Positions 1-12,492 of a stretch of 29,563 nt of DNA are shown one piece after another; position 1 is the first letter of the stretch, and each line of letters begins with the position of its first letter. The position numbers and the translations under genes are program-made. The notes under the pieces were generated by a model. The model saw only the letters and a list, made by a program, of their open reading frames with translations, was not told the DNA's origin and searched no databases. This stretch comes from Anaeromyces robustus. Its lineage: Eukaryota > Neocallimastigomycota > Neocallimastigomycetes > Neocallimastigales > Neocallimastigaceae. Location of the stretch: assembly GCA_002104895.1 (NCBI GenBank), contig MCFG01000301.1:57501-87063 (forward strand). Direction: 5' to 3'.

Positions 1-1534
1 TGGTAAATCTTTTACTTCTTTTCCTTCTCTTTAATCAAATATTAATATTATTAATAATTATTAAGATAATAATGTTTTAAAAATTTATAAATATTATTAT
101 ATTATAATTACCTAATCATCATTTCTCTAACCTTATACTTTTTATAGTATTCAAGTGATGATTTTCCTAATAATCTATCCCTGTCATCTTCAATCTTTAT
201 TTTATCATCACTATTTGAAGATGGTGGTATAAGAATTTCTTCAATACTACCACCAAACATTTTTACTTGACAACCAAGAATTCTTAATGTACCTGCTTCT
301 AATGGTGTAGCAAATACTTTTACTTGATAATATCTAGTAAAAGCAGGAATAATGATTGATACAGGAACTGATTTAACTTTTACACCAGAAGTTCTTATTA
401 ATTTTAATAATGATTATAATGATAATAAAAAAGATTAAAGATTTAATATAAATAATTGAATTATTAAATATTTATTTTAATATATATTATATATTTTAAC
501 GTACTTAATTGTTAATCCTTCAATTTCAATATCAAACGAATAAGTATTAGTAAAAGTAATAATAAATTCTACAGGTTCATTAGCAACCATTAACATTTTT
601 TCATTTGCACCACTTTTACTTAGCATATTATTAGATCTTGCTTTTCTTAAAACAAATGGTGAATAAATAAATGGATTATTTTCATCTTCAGTTTCTTCAT
701 TTTTATATTTATGGTATGGATATGGAATTCTTTTTGGAAGATATTCACTAATATCAATAGAATCTAAAATAATTAAACTACTAGCAATACTAAAGCCAGC
801 TTCAGAAAGTTGAAGTTTTGAATAATGATTTTGATTTTCTTGTTTTTTTGAAGATGCAATCTTTTGTTGATGTAATAATTCAATTTGACGTCTTTGTAAA
901 ACGTAACATAATAAATCAGCAATTTCTTTTTGACGTGAGGGAATTAAATATGAATGTAATCTTCTTAATAATCTTCCAGAGAAAGAAATAGTTTTTTGGA
1001 AATCTATAAGTGTTTATATAAAATTATTATATATATATTTTTTATTAATAAAACTAATATTTTACTAATATTATACATAAATTAAGATTAGTGAGCACAT
1101 TAATATTTAAATTTAATTTGTACCTTCAGATATTAATGACATTTCTAAACACTGTTTCATCATAAATATTTGTAATTCAGGCCATCCAAATTGAAGTTCT
1201 TCAAATGCTGGTTTTCCAATATTATTTTGAGATGATTGTCTATTGTTCCATTTAAGAGCTTCCTTTTTCTTTAATTCATCTTTTCTCATTTCCCAAACTA
1301 AATCATCTTTATATGGTACAAGTAAAGGTGTTGTTCTTACTATAATTTTTTTGTGAAATATATATAAATATTTTAAGAAATAGCATAATAAGTTTTCAAA
1401 TAATATAATATATAATATATATTATATTATACATTTATGAATTGTACAATTAATAATTTTTTAAATTTAATAAATAAAAATATAAATAGTAAATATTATA
1501 TTATTAATTTTAACATGATTATTATTTTTTATAA

Positions 1535-1629
<95 letters not shown>

Positions 1630-4045
1630 ATGAATAAATAAATAATATTCTTACATGATTGACCAATTCCTATTACTTCACAAACACGTTCCATTAATTC
1701 ACCAGATGGATATGCAATAAAACGATCCGATTCATCATCATCATCATTCATTCCATCAAGACTAAGTGAATTTGTTCTTGAACGAGGAGAAACTACTGGT
1801 GAGGTAGGAGATGAAGTTTCTTTGTTTTTTGTTAAATTTTTCTGAGTTAAATTTCTAATATAAGTAACCGTCATTAAATCAGTTTGATGAAGGAAAAATG
1901 CATGTTTACGAAGCATACCAATTGAACCGTAAATTGCAGAAATAGACGCACAAATATCTATCTTTAAATTTTCTGAAAGAAATTGTAAACCTCCATGCCA
2001 TGCTTTATTTAACCATGATGCAACAGCAATTTTTGAAACACCATTAACTGGCTCAACAATATTAACGTTAGTATCATTAACGGTGGTTGGTGAAGTAAGT
2101 CTTTTATTTGAATTAAGTTGTATTGATGCACCTGATAAAAACGAACTATTTAAATGAACATTATGCATTATGGAAAGTAATTTTGCAATTCTTAAACATG
2201 TTGTAATTGATAAAAATGGATAAGAAGGCTTATCTTCATTATTAGAAACTTTATCATATAAACTAATGATTTCTCTAGTTCTTTCTGGTAATTCACATAT
2301 TAATGTCTTTAATTTGATATTTTTGTGATAAATTGTTAATCCAGTTTTCCTAAAGTGTTCATACGATGTTAATGTATCAAAGTTTTCATCTTGTGATTCT
2401 GAATCATCTTTTTTCTTTTATTATATAATATTATAATATAACATAACAATAAAAAAATTGTATAAATATTAATATGTTCAATAATTATAATATTAATATA
2501 TTGTGATTATTTATTACTTTTAATATAGAATTTTTATAATTTTGTAAAGCGTCAAGGAATAAAGCAACTTGATATGATTCCAGGCACACAGCCTGCCAAA
2601 GTGAATCATTATTTGCTTTCATAGTTTCTATTATGGTTGCATAACTTTTTTTTTTTATAAATATATTATTTATATTCAAATATATAGAAATAATATAATT
2701 AATAATAGTAAATTAATAATAATTTCACGAATAAAATAATTTAATAATAATTATTAGAGATATAAATAAATATTTTTACGTACTTTTTTACTGCATCAGA
2801 TACTCTTCCAGCTAGCAATAATAAATCTGAAGCAAGTTTTTGTGATCTTGAAGTTGTAAGTTTACGAGCTCTTGAATCTGCTAACATACCAACAACATTT
2901 TGAAGGCTCGGATTAGTAAGAATAGTCGGAGTAGTTGTTTCAACTGTTTGTGCATTCTGACTAATCTCACGAGATGTTCCACTTACGTAAACACTTGGGG
3001 GTAAAACAGGGAAATTTAATGGTTCTTTTTTTAATGGTAAATTGTTTGGTATTGGATTATTAGCAGCATATTCCTTTTGATCTTTAGCTGTTGGATTATT
3101 TGGTTTTGGTGAATGAATAATTTGTAATCTTTTAATATCATTAATCTTTATAAATTTATATTAAAAATAAAAAAAAAAATTAATAAAATTTTCATTAAAA
3201 TATATAATAGACTTATAAATTACAATTTATAATTTACCAATGTATCAAATCGGGTAATAATATTAGAAATCAATTGAACGAGAACTTCATCAAATTTAGT
3301 TTTAAAAGATTCATCATCGCTAAAGAACTGAACAGGTTCAATTGACAATAATTCAGCTTTTTGTTCTTCTGTTGGATTATGTGCAAAACATACTCGTGAT
3401 AAAATTGTTGAAAACTAATAAAATTTTATTTAATATTAACAACAATTAAAACAACAACAATAATAATAATTAAATAAAATAAAAATGATACCTTTTTTGA
3501 AATTAATTTTTTAAATTTTTGATATTCTTTTTGTATATCTTGTTGTTGTTCACAGTCAATAATACCTATAACCTATTTTTAATTAATAATAATATAAAAA
3601 ATTAATTAAAATAATATTATAATCAATAAGAATGATTTATTAGATTTAAAACACTAACCCCAAAAATTCTTCTAAATGGTTGAATATCTTCATATCTTCC
3701 ATGTTCAATATTATGTGAAGTAACATATTTCAATAAAACATTTCCACTTTCTGGTTTTGTTGAATTTACTACACCTAAAAATTATTTTAACTATATTAAT
3801 TTTTATATTCTTATGAATTATTTAATATAATTTTAATTTAAAATTATTAATTAAAGTATACCATTTTCTTGTTTAACAAAAGGAATTTCGGTTAATTTTA
3901 AAATGTCTTTTTCAGAAATAATTTCGATAAATTTTTTAAAAGATTTCTTCTTAATTTTTCCAACAGGGACAATGGCTATTTTAATTCTTGCGGGATCGAG
4001 ATAGCCAATTCTATATGGATCCAATGAAGGAAGTACAGCATTCAT
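1..4045 (-). CDS. TRS120: TRAPP complex subunit TRAPPC9/Trs120, 5' part of gene, 11 exons visible
   Basis: Subunit of the TRAPPII tethering complex, which activates Rab11-type GTPases at the Golgi (family knowledge). I assembled the exons by hand on the minus strand: 4045-3862, 3774-3659, 3572-3492, 3414-3238, 3145-2784, 2644-2518, 2414-1655, 1339-1124, 1003-505, 393-112, 28-1. Every intron is GT-AG and the frame holds across all of them, giving 944 codons. Family-like stretches are the N-terminal DPARIKIAIVPVGKIKKKSF, VIGIIDCEQ early on, a helical-repeat segment with LASDLLLLAGRVSDAVKNYA and DSLWQAVCLESYQ near residues 300-330, FGWPELQIFMMKQCLEMS, and the C-terminal beta-sandwich stretch VPVSIIIPAFTRYYQVKVFA followed by PLEAGTLRILGCQV. 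The first ATG in good context was taken as the start. TRAPPC9 proteins are usually about 1150-1300 residues, so roughly the last quarter lies beyond the left edge. Identity is from remembered family motifs, not a search. Confidence 0.88.
1533..1646 (-). repeat. (TTTA)n microsatellite inside a TRS120 intron
   Basis: About 110 bases of near-perfect tetranucleotide repeat, AAAT on the plus strand and TTTA on the sense strand of the gene. It fills most of the intron between the exons ending at 1655 and starting at 1339. It keeps a reading frame open by chance (Phe-Ile-Tyr-Leu repeats) but is not coding: a GTAAGA donor lies at its 5' side, and the family-like sequence resumes only after the acceptor. 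Confidence 0.9.
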
Positions 4046-5268
4046 ATTGGTTAAATCTTTAATTGTTCGATAAAAATTAAAAAAATAAACAATGATTAAT
4101 TTATTATAAAATATTGAAATATAAATAATATTTAAAAAATTCTAAAAAATATTCTGTATTTTTGTATTATTTATTAAAAAAAAAAAAAAAAAGATTTCTA
4201 TTTAATTAAAAAAATAAAATGAAAAGTTATAAAAATATAAAAATATTCTAATTATATTATTAAGAAGAAAAAAAGAAAAAAAGAAAAAAAGAAAGAAAGA
4301 AAGAAAAATTAACTTTAATAAAAATTTCTAAATTCATAAGATTACTTATTAATAAGTACGTAAACAAAGTTTTTAATATAAATTTAAAACAATCATTTAA
4401 AATTTGAATATATATTTAATTCAATTGAATATTTATTATTTACAATTATTACTGTAATATTTATAAAAAATTTGATATATGATTTGCTTTTATTAAAACT
4501 TATATTCTTTAAGAATTAAATTGTTTATTATTTCTTTATTTATTTTAATCATAAAATTAATTAGAAATTCAAAAAATTATATATATTTCTCCATATTTAT
4601 TAAATTATATTATTGTAAAAATTGTTGTTATCAATATGATAAAAAAAATACCTTTTTTTTTACTATTTAAAAGAGTTTATATGCACTTTCTTCTTGGAAT
4701 GTAAATAAATTACCTTAGAATATGAAACAATAAAAATAAAAAGAAAGAAATATGAAAAAGATAATTTTTGTTTTGTTTTTATTTATAATTTATATAATGT
4801 TTTTTATATTTACAATTAATTATTTATATTATTATTATATAATATAATAAATTAAAAATCTATTAATAAATTTAATTATTAAAGGTATAATCCAAATTTA
4901 TTATTTAATATATAAAAGTATACAGAATAAAAATGATTGCATGTGATATAGTATATATTTATGTTTGATTAATTCATTTATTTTTTTTTTTTGAAAATTT
5001 TTAATATAAATTAATTATTGATAAACATATTGTATTTGACTTTTTTCAATGTTTTAAAATATAGCTTAATTTTTTTATATATTTATTAAAAAAAAAAAAA
5101 AAAGAAAGAAAATAGAGAAAAAGAAAAAAAAATATATTTAATGAAATATAATTAAAAAAGAAAGGAAAAAAAAAATATAAATATATAAATAATAAATAAA
5201 TAAATAAATAATAAAAGTAAATGAATATTAGTTGCTATTTTTAAATAATTTTTAAATAATTTTTAATT
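4046..5268. promoter_or_regulatory. Divergent intergenic region between TRS120 and the giant Asn-rich gene
   Basis: No coding sequence is visible on either strand. The two flanking genes are transcribed away from each other, so both promoters and 5' UTRs should lie here. The stretch is very AT-rich, with an A-tract near 4176-4192, a purine tract at 4262-4308 and purine-rich sequence at about 5086-5175, just upstream of the plus-strand gene. Base composition is too biased for a TATA box or other motif to be called. Confidence 0.6.
4262..4308 (+). repeat. Purine tract, (GAAA)n and GAAAAAAA units
   Basis: Nearly uninterrupted A/G run made of GAAAAAAA units followed by GAAA units. It lies about 220 bases upstream of the TRS120 start (on its template side) and about 960 bases upstream of the giant gene. 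Such poly-purine/poly-pyrimidine tracts often sit in nucleosome-poor promoters; that role is inference. Confidence 0.7.
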
Positions 5269-5313
5269 ATGTTAAAAATGAATTCCAATAATTCTATAAA
5301 TAACAATCCATTA

Positions 5314-5345
<32 letters not shown>

Positions 5346-5888
5346 AAACAATAAAAATACATTAAATAATAATAATAATAATAATAATAATAGTAATAAT
5401 AATAATAACAATAATGAAATAAATGACAGCAATAATAATGAATATATAAAAGAAAATAATATTTTTTATAAAGAAAATACTAATAAAAATGTAGAATATA
5501 ATAATAATAATAATGAAGAAGATGAGTATTACTCAAATTCAGAAGATTCTGAAATTATTATTGGATCTAATTCATATGTTGAATATAATGAAAATGATAA
5601 TTTGATTATACTAAATGAAGATGTCGATGTCGATTATAATAGAATTAATGTTATAAATAATGTAAATGATGAGAAATCTTTTTATACCCAAAATATTAAT
5701 ACTAATTCAATTTATTCAAAAGATTTTTCATTAGACGCTGTTCAGGATTTACCTATTATTAATATTATAAATGAACTAAATAATTCTAATATAATTAATG
5801 AAAATTCAAAAATGAATGAAATACATACATCAATTAATGAATTACATTCAAAAATAAATTCTGGAATTGATGAGATAAATTCTTCTCA

Positions 5889-5977
<89 letters not shown>

Positions 5978-8358
5978 TTAATAATAATAATAATGAATTA
6001 TTTAGTAATAATATTAATGAATCTACAAATTTTTTAACAAGCAATATGTCAAATGAACCTGAAAATACAAAAATATATAAACAGCCAGCTGATAAAGTAG
6101 TTTCTCCAAAACTGACAAATGAATATAATAAGAAAGATATAATGGATGAAGAAATAATAAAAGAGTCAAATAAAGAAAATTCACTAACTGAAAATGTAGA
6201 TGATATTATTAATATTAAAACCGTGAATGAACCAATAATTGAAACAGATAAAAAATTAATAAACAATGATATTGTTATTTCAAATGAAGAAAGTTCAAGA
6301 ATATTATTCAATAAATTGATTGATAATAATATTATGAATAATGAAACACAACTAAACAAAGAAGTTAGAGAAAATTTTGAAATTATTAAAGAAAATGATA
6401 TTGAAAATAATGAAATAGATAGAAATAATGATAAATTAAAAGAAATAAAAGGAAATAATAAGAAAATTGAGAAAGCCAAAAATAATATAGTAGAAATCAA
6501 AGAAAAAATTGAAAAAAATGAAATTATTATTAAAACACAGTCTATGAAACAAGATATTAATGAAATATTATCTAAAGAAAACCAAGAAATTATCCCTGAA
6601 CATTCTTTAAAAGAGACTTCAACTATAAGTAATTCAATTAATTTAACAAAAAAATCAACTAATGATGATATCTCAATAAAATCAAATGTTAATAAGTTAC
6701 AGGAAAAATTGGAATCTGAAAATAAGAAAAAGTTTCAAACTAAAGAAAATTTGTCAGATCAATCAATCTTATTAGAGTTAAATAAAGAAAATGTTATTGA
6801 AAATCAATTTTCAAAATTATTAATTAAAAATGATATTACTGAAGGAAAAAATAGAAAGCTAAATGAAAAATTATCATTAAAAAAGTCGACAATTGAAGAT
6901 AATTCATTTGAATCAAATGAAAATAATATTATTAAAGAGTCATTAATAAAAGAAATAGAAATTAGTGAAATTTCAAAAAAATCAAATAAAGAAAAATTAT
7001 TTATAAAACATTCATTAAAAGAATCAGTAATTAAAACTACTTCAGAAATAGAAGAATTACATGTTACAGAAACTTCAACACAATCAAATCAAAATATTAT
7101 TATAGAAAATCAGTCATTGAAAGAATTAGAGACTGACAATATTTCATCTGGATTTATAAAAGAAAACTTAAATGAAAAACAAATATTAATAAAACCTAAT
7201 ATTGAAAATAATACAGTTAAATCAAAAAATAAAGATTTAACTGAATACATTTCATTAATAAAAGAAGATAATGAAAAACACCCAAAACAATTAAATAAAA
7301 TAGTAATAACAAAAGAGGAGTCAAAAGAAATTGTAACGGTTAAAAAAATATCAAACATAAATGATAATAATAAAAAAGAGGATCAATTATTAAATAGTTC
7401 AAATATACATGATAATAATAAAAAAGAGGATCAATTATTAAATAGTTCAAATATAAATGATAATAATAAAAAAGAGGATCAATTATTAAATAGTTCAAAT
7501 ATAAATGTTAATAATAAAAAAGAGGATCAATTATTAAAAAGTTCAAATTTAAATGATATTAATGAAAAAGAGGATCAATTATTAAAGAGTTCAGATATAA
7601 ATGGAAATAATAAAAAAGAGGATCAATTATTAAAAAGTTCAAATTTAAATGATATTAATGAAAAAGAGGACCAATTATTAAAGAGTTCAGATATTAATGA
7701 TAATAACGAAAAAGAGGATCAATTATTAAATAGTTCAAATATAAATGATAATAATGAAAAAAAGGATCAATTATTAAATAGTTCAAATATAAATGATAAT
7801 AATAAAAAAGAGGATCAATTATTAAATAATTCAAATATAAATGATATACAATTTGAAAAGAAAAAGATCAATAAAGATATATTATTAAATAAAGAAAATA
7901 ATAATAAAATACAATTATTAAATAAAATAAATAATGAAATTGATTCTTTGAAGTTAGATATAATAAAACCTGAAAAATATAATGCAAATTCGATTTTCAC
8001 AGATTCCAAAACAGTAGATATGATGGATATTGATATTAATAATGGACCTATCGAATCAATAGAGAGTTATTACAATAAATCGAGTGTCAAAGATAATCTA
8101 TCTAATTCAAAAGAGAATAGTAATAAAAGTAAACAGTTATCTATTGAATCAAAAAATAGTAATTCATTCAGTCAAATAGATGAAGAAACGTTAATAGAAT
8201 CAGAGAATTATTATAATAAATCGAATGTCAAAGATAATCTACCTAATTCAAAAGAGAATAATAATAAAAGTAAACAGTCATCTATTGAATCAAAAAATAG
8301 TAATTCATTCAGTCAAATAGATGAAGAAACGTTAATAGAATCAAATATGAATGCTACA

Positions 8359-8416
<58 letters not shown>

Positions 8417-8794
8417 TAACTGAAAGAATATCACCAAAATTAAGTAATACCGATATAGTCACAAAATCATATATTAAAGAAATATCATCAATATCAGATA
8501 AAAACGTTATTATTAACGATGAACTAGATAATAAAGAATTATCATTGAAATTATCTAAAGAAAAATCTACTGAATTTATAATATTGTCTAGAGCAAACAA
8601 AGAAACTATTAATAAAGAAGATAAAGAAAATAGTTCATTAAATAATTCTAAAGAGACAGATAATGCAAATAGAATAAATAAAGAAAATAATAATATAGAT
8701 AAAACAATTCAAAATAATAAAGAAAAAACTCATTCCGAAAATAGTATAAATGATTCTGTAAAAAATATTACTGAAAACAAAAATTTAAATAATA

Positions 8795-8850
<56 letters not shown>

Positions 8851-9353
8851 GAAAGTAATAGTGTTAATGATAATAAAATTGAAGGCAAATCATCTAATAG
8901 CAATAAAAAGTTAAAATTGAAATATAATGAGAATATTAAAATTAATAAAGGTATTGAATTAAATAAAAAGAAATTATTAACACCACCGAGCTATCAACGT
9001 TATAATAAAAAACTCATAAATAAAAAAAGTAAACTACCTATTTCAAAATCTCCATTTTTACATAAAAGAAATGTTATTGATAAAATACAAAATACATTAA
9101 ATGATATAAAAGAAATGATGAATGAAGCTAATAAAGTTGGAAATTCTAATAATGAAACAGAAAGTATATCTAAACAAATAAATCCTTTAAATAAAAATGC
9201 TAAAATCGTTACAACATCAAATAATAATAAAATAATTTCAAATAATAAATTAAATAAAAATAATAATGTAAATGAATTTAAATTTAACAACAACAACAAT
9301 AACAACAACAACAACAACAACAACAATAATAATAATAATAATAATAATAAAAA

Positions 9354-9398
<45 letters not shown>

Positions 9399-9845
9399 GA
9401 ATAAGAATAAGAGTGAAAGCAATTTAATTAATGATAATAGTAGTAATAATAATATTGGTAAGCAAAATATAAAAATGAAAAAGATTAATTCGAAAACTGT
9501 ATCAAAAGAAGAAAAGGAATGTACTACAAAGGAAAAGAATATAAAGGATTCTACCAGTGTTGTCAACAACAAAAATAACAATAAGAATAAATATATAAAT
9601 AGTACTAATAAGATTAATATTGATAATAAAGAAAAAAGAAAGTCTTTATATGAACATCAAATTATAAAAGAAAATAATACTGAAAATGTAATTAAAAACA
9701 TACTTCATAACAAAGCTTTTGACCTTAAAATAAGCAAAAATAATAAATTAGAGAATAAAATAACAACAAAGAATAATAATAATAATAATAACAATAATTC
9801 TAATATTAATAATTCTAATAATAATTCTAATTCTAATTCTAATTC

Positions 9846-9886
<41 letters not shown>

Positions 9887-12450
9887 GTAATAATAATAAT
9901 AAAGAAATCAATAATAAAATAGAAATTGAAAAATTTGATTCTGAAATTACAGAATATGTTAAAATAGAAAATGAAAATTTCGAAAATAAAAGTGATGAAG
10001 AAGAAACAGTTTTGGAAAGTGACAATTATAATGATGAAATTAAAAATCTTCTTGAAGAGAATCAAATAAATGATGATAATAATATAGATAATATAAATAA
10101 TTATATTTTGGATAATAATAAGATAAAATACAAAAGTACTAGTATTAATAATGAATTTATAAATGATAATGACTTGAGCAATATGAGTAGTAGTAGTCAA
10201 ATTCTTATTAAATTTGGCAATGAGAATAACAATTCAAATGACATTAGTAATGATAATAATCAAAATAACAATAATAATGAAAATAATAGTAATAATATTG
10301 AAAAAATATTAAAAATTGATAAATTAATAGATAATAATAATGATGATGATGATATGAAAACAATAGAAATTAAAAAGAATACAGAACTTTATAATAAAAG
10401 TATCATTGAATTTAATAGCTTTTTAAAAAATGTACGTGAAAATACTAGTATTAATATTGAAAATAGATACAATACTGATAAAATCATTAAAAATAATTTT
10501 AATAATTCATCTATTGACAATTTAAGAAATAATGTTGATAGTATTAATATTAATATTAATAAAGAAAATGAAGCATTTGATGATAAAAATATAGTTGAAA
10601 AATTATCCAATACAAACAATGATTTAATTAAAAATAAAAATAATAATGAAGAAATAAATAATTTTAAATCAAATGAAATAATGAATGAAACAAATAAAAA
10701 AAGTAAATTAGATTTAAAATTTAATACTTTAAAAGAAAATGTTAATAGCAATCTTTTATCAGCAAAGACATTTTTCATGAATATTAGAAATGATTTATCA
10801 AATAATATTGAATATAAAGATAATGAAACAGTTAACAATAAAAAATCACTAGATTTGTTAAGTTTAAAAGAAGCAGCAGATAGAATTAATAATAGAATAA
10901 TTAAATTAGATTTATCTTTTAATTCTATAGAAGGAAATATTAATGATATATCAGAAAAAAAGAAAAATATTGATAATACTAAGTCTAAATTTTCAGAATC
11001 AGAAATAAAAAATGATGAAAATTTATTAAGTACGAAAGTCAATATAAACAATTATTCCAATATCAATACCCCAAAAAATCAACGTCAAAGAAATCTAGAA
11101 AATTTAAAGAGAACAGCGGAAAAAATCAATGAAAAATTAAATCAATTAGATTTAACTTTTAATTCATTAAATGAAGATGATCTTGATGATAAAATTAATA
11201 ATATTATTAACATAAAAAGTAATGACAATAATAATAATAATAATAATGAAATTGAAATTGAGAATAAAAATGAAAATGAAAATGAAAATAAAAATAAAAA
11301 TGAAAATGATAATAATAGAATAAATAAAAAACAGCAAATGAATAAAATTAATTCAACAAAAAATATTAATCTGAAAAATAATAATATAATTAATCCAAAA
11401 GAAAGCAATATAAAACAATATGATAATATTATTAATTCAAACAAAGACATTAAACAAAATAGTAATAAGATTATTTCAAATGAAAATATTAAACAAAATA
11501 ATAATATAATTAATCCAAAAGAAAGCAATATAAAACAAAATAGTAGTATTATTAATTTAAACAAAGACATTAAACAAAATAATAATAATAATAATAATAA
11601 AATTGTTTCAAATGAAAATATTAAACAAAATAATAATATAATTAATTCAAAAGAGAACATTAAACAAAACAATAATATAGTTAATTTAAGTGAAAATATT
11701 AAACAAAATAATAAGATAGTTAATTCAAAAGAAATCCATAATAAAAATAATAGTGTAGAAAAAGAAATCCGTAATAAAACTAATAGTGTAGAAAAAGAAA
11801 TCCATGATAAAAATAATAGTGTAGAAAAAGAAATCCATAATAAAACTAATAATGTAGAAAAAGAAATCCATGATAAAAATAATAGTGTAGAAAAAGAAAT
11901 CCATAATAAAACTAATAGTGTAGAAAAAGAAATCCATGATAAAAATAATAGTGTAGAAAAAGAAATCCATGATAAAAATAATAGTGTAGAAAAAGAAATA
12001 CATAATAAAAATAATAGTGTACTAAATGATGATAAAATAATAAATAATAAATTAATAGATATTGAAGTAAAAAATAAAAATACTCAAATAAGTTTACATA
12101 GTTTAAAAGAAATTGATAATTCAATTAATATTGAAAAAGATAAATCTAATATAATTATCAAAAATATAAGAAAAGAAATTAATCATGAAAATAACATATC
12201 TAAATATACTAAAGAAAAAATAAAAAACAATAATATATTAATTAATAATAATGAAGTTATTAATGAAAAACAACCATTAAAGACATCTGAAAAATTAAAT
12301 TTATTAAGTAATAATAGTGACATATCGATTAATAGAAATGAAAGCTTATTAGATAATGTAGTAGTTTATAACAAAAAAATTGATACAAATTATAAGGAAA
12401 AAGAAAAAATAAATAAAAATGAACAAACAAATATAATAGAAATTAGTGAC

Positions 12451-12492
<42 letters not shown>

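Noticed and set aside
1533-1646. CRISPR-like array
   Set aside because: A simple tetranucleotide repeat without spacers, in a eukaryotic intron.
1500-1660. Phe-Ile-Tyr-Leu repeat protein tail
   Set aside because: It is translation of a TTTA microsatellite in an intron after a GTAAGA donor, not protein.
4920-5000. TATA-box calls for host genes
   Set aside because: TATA-like strings occur by chance every few tens of bases here, so none can be supported from sequence alone.
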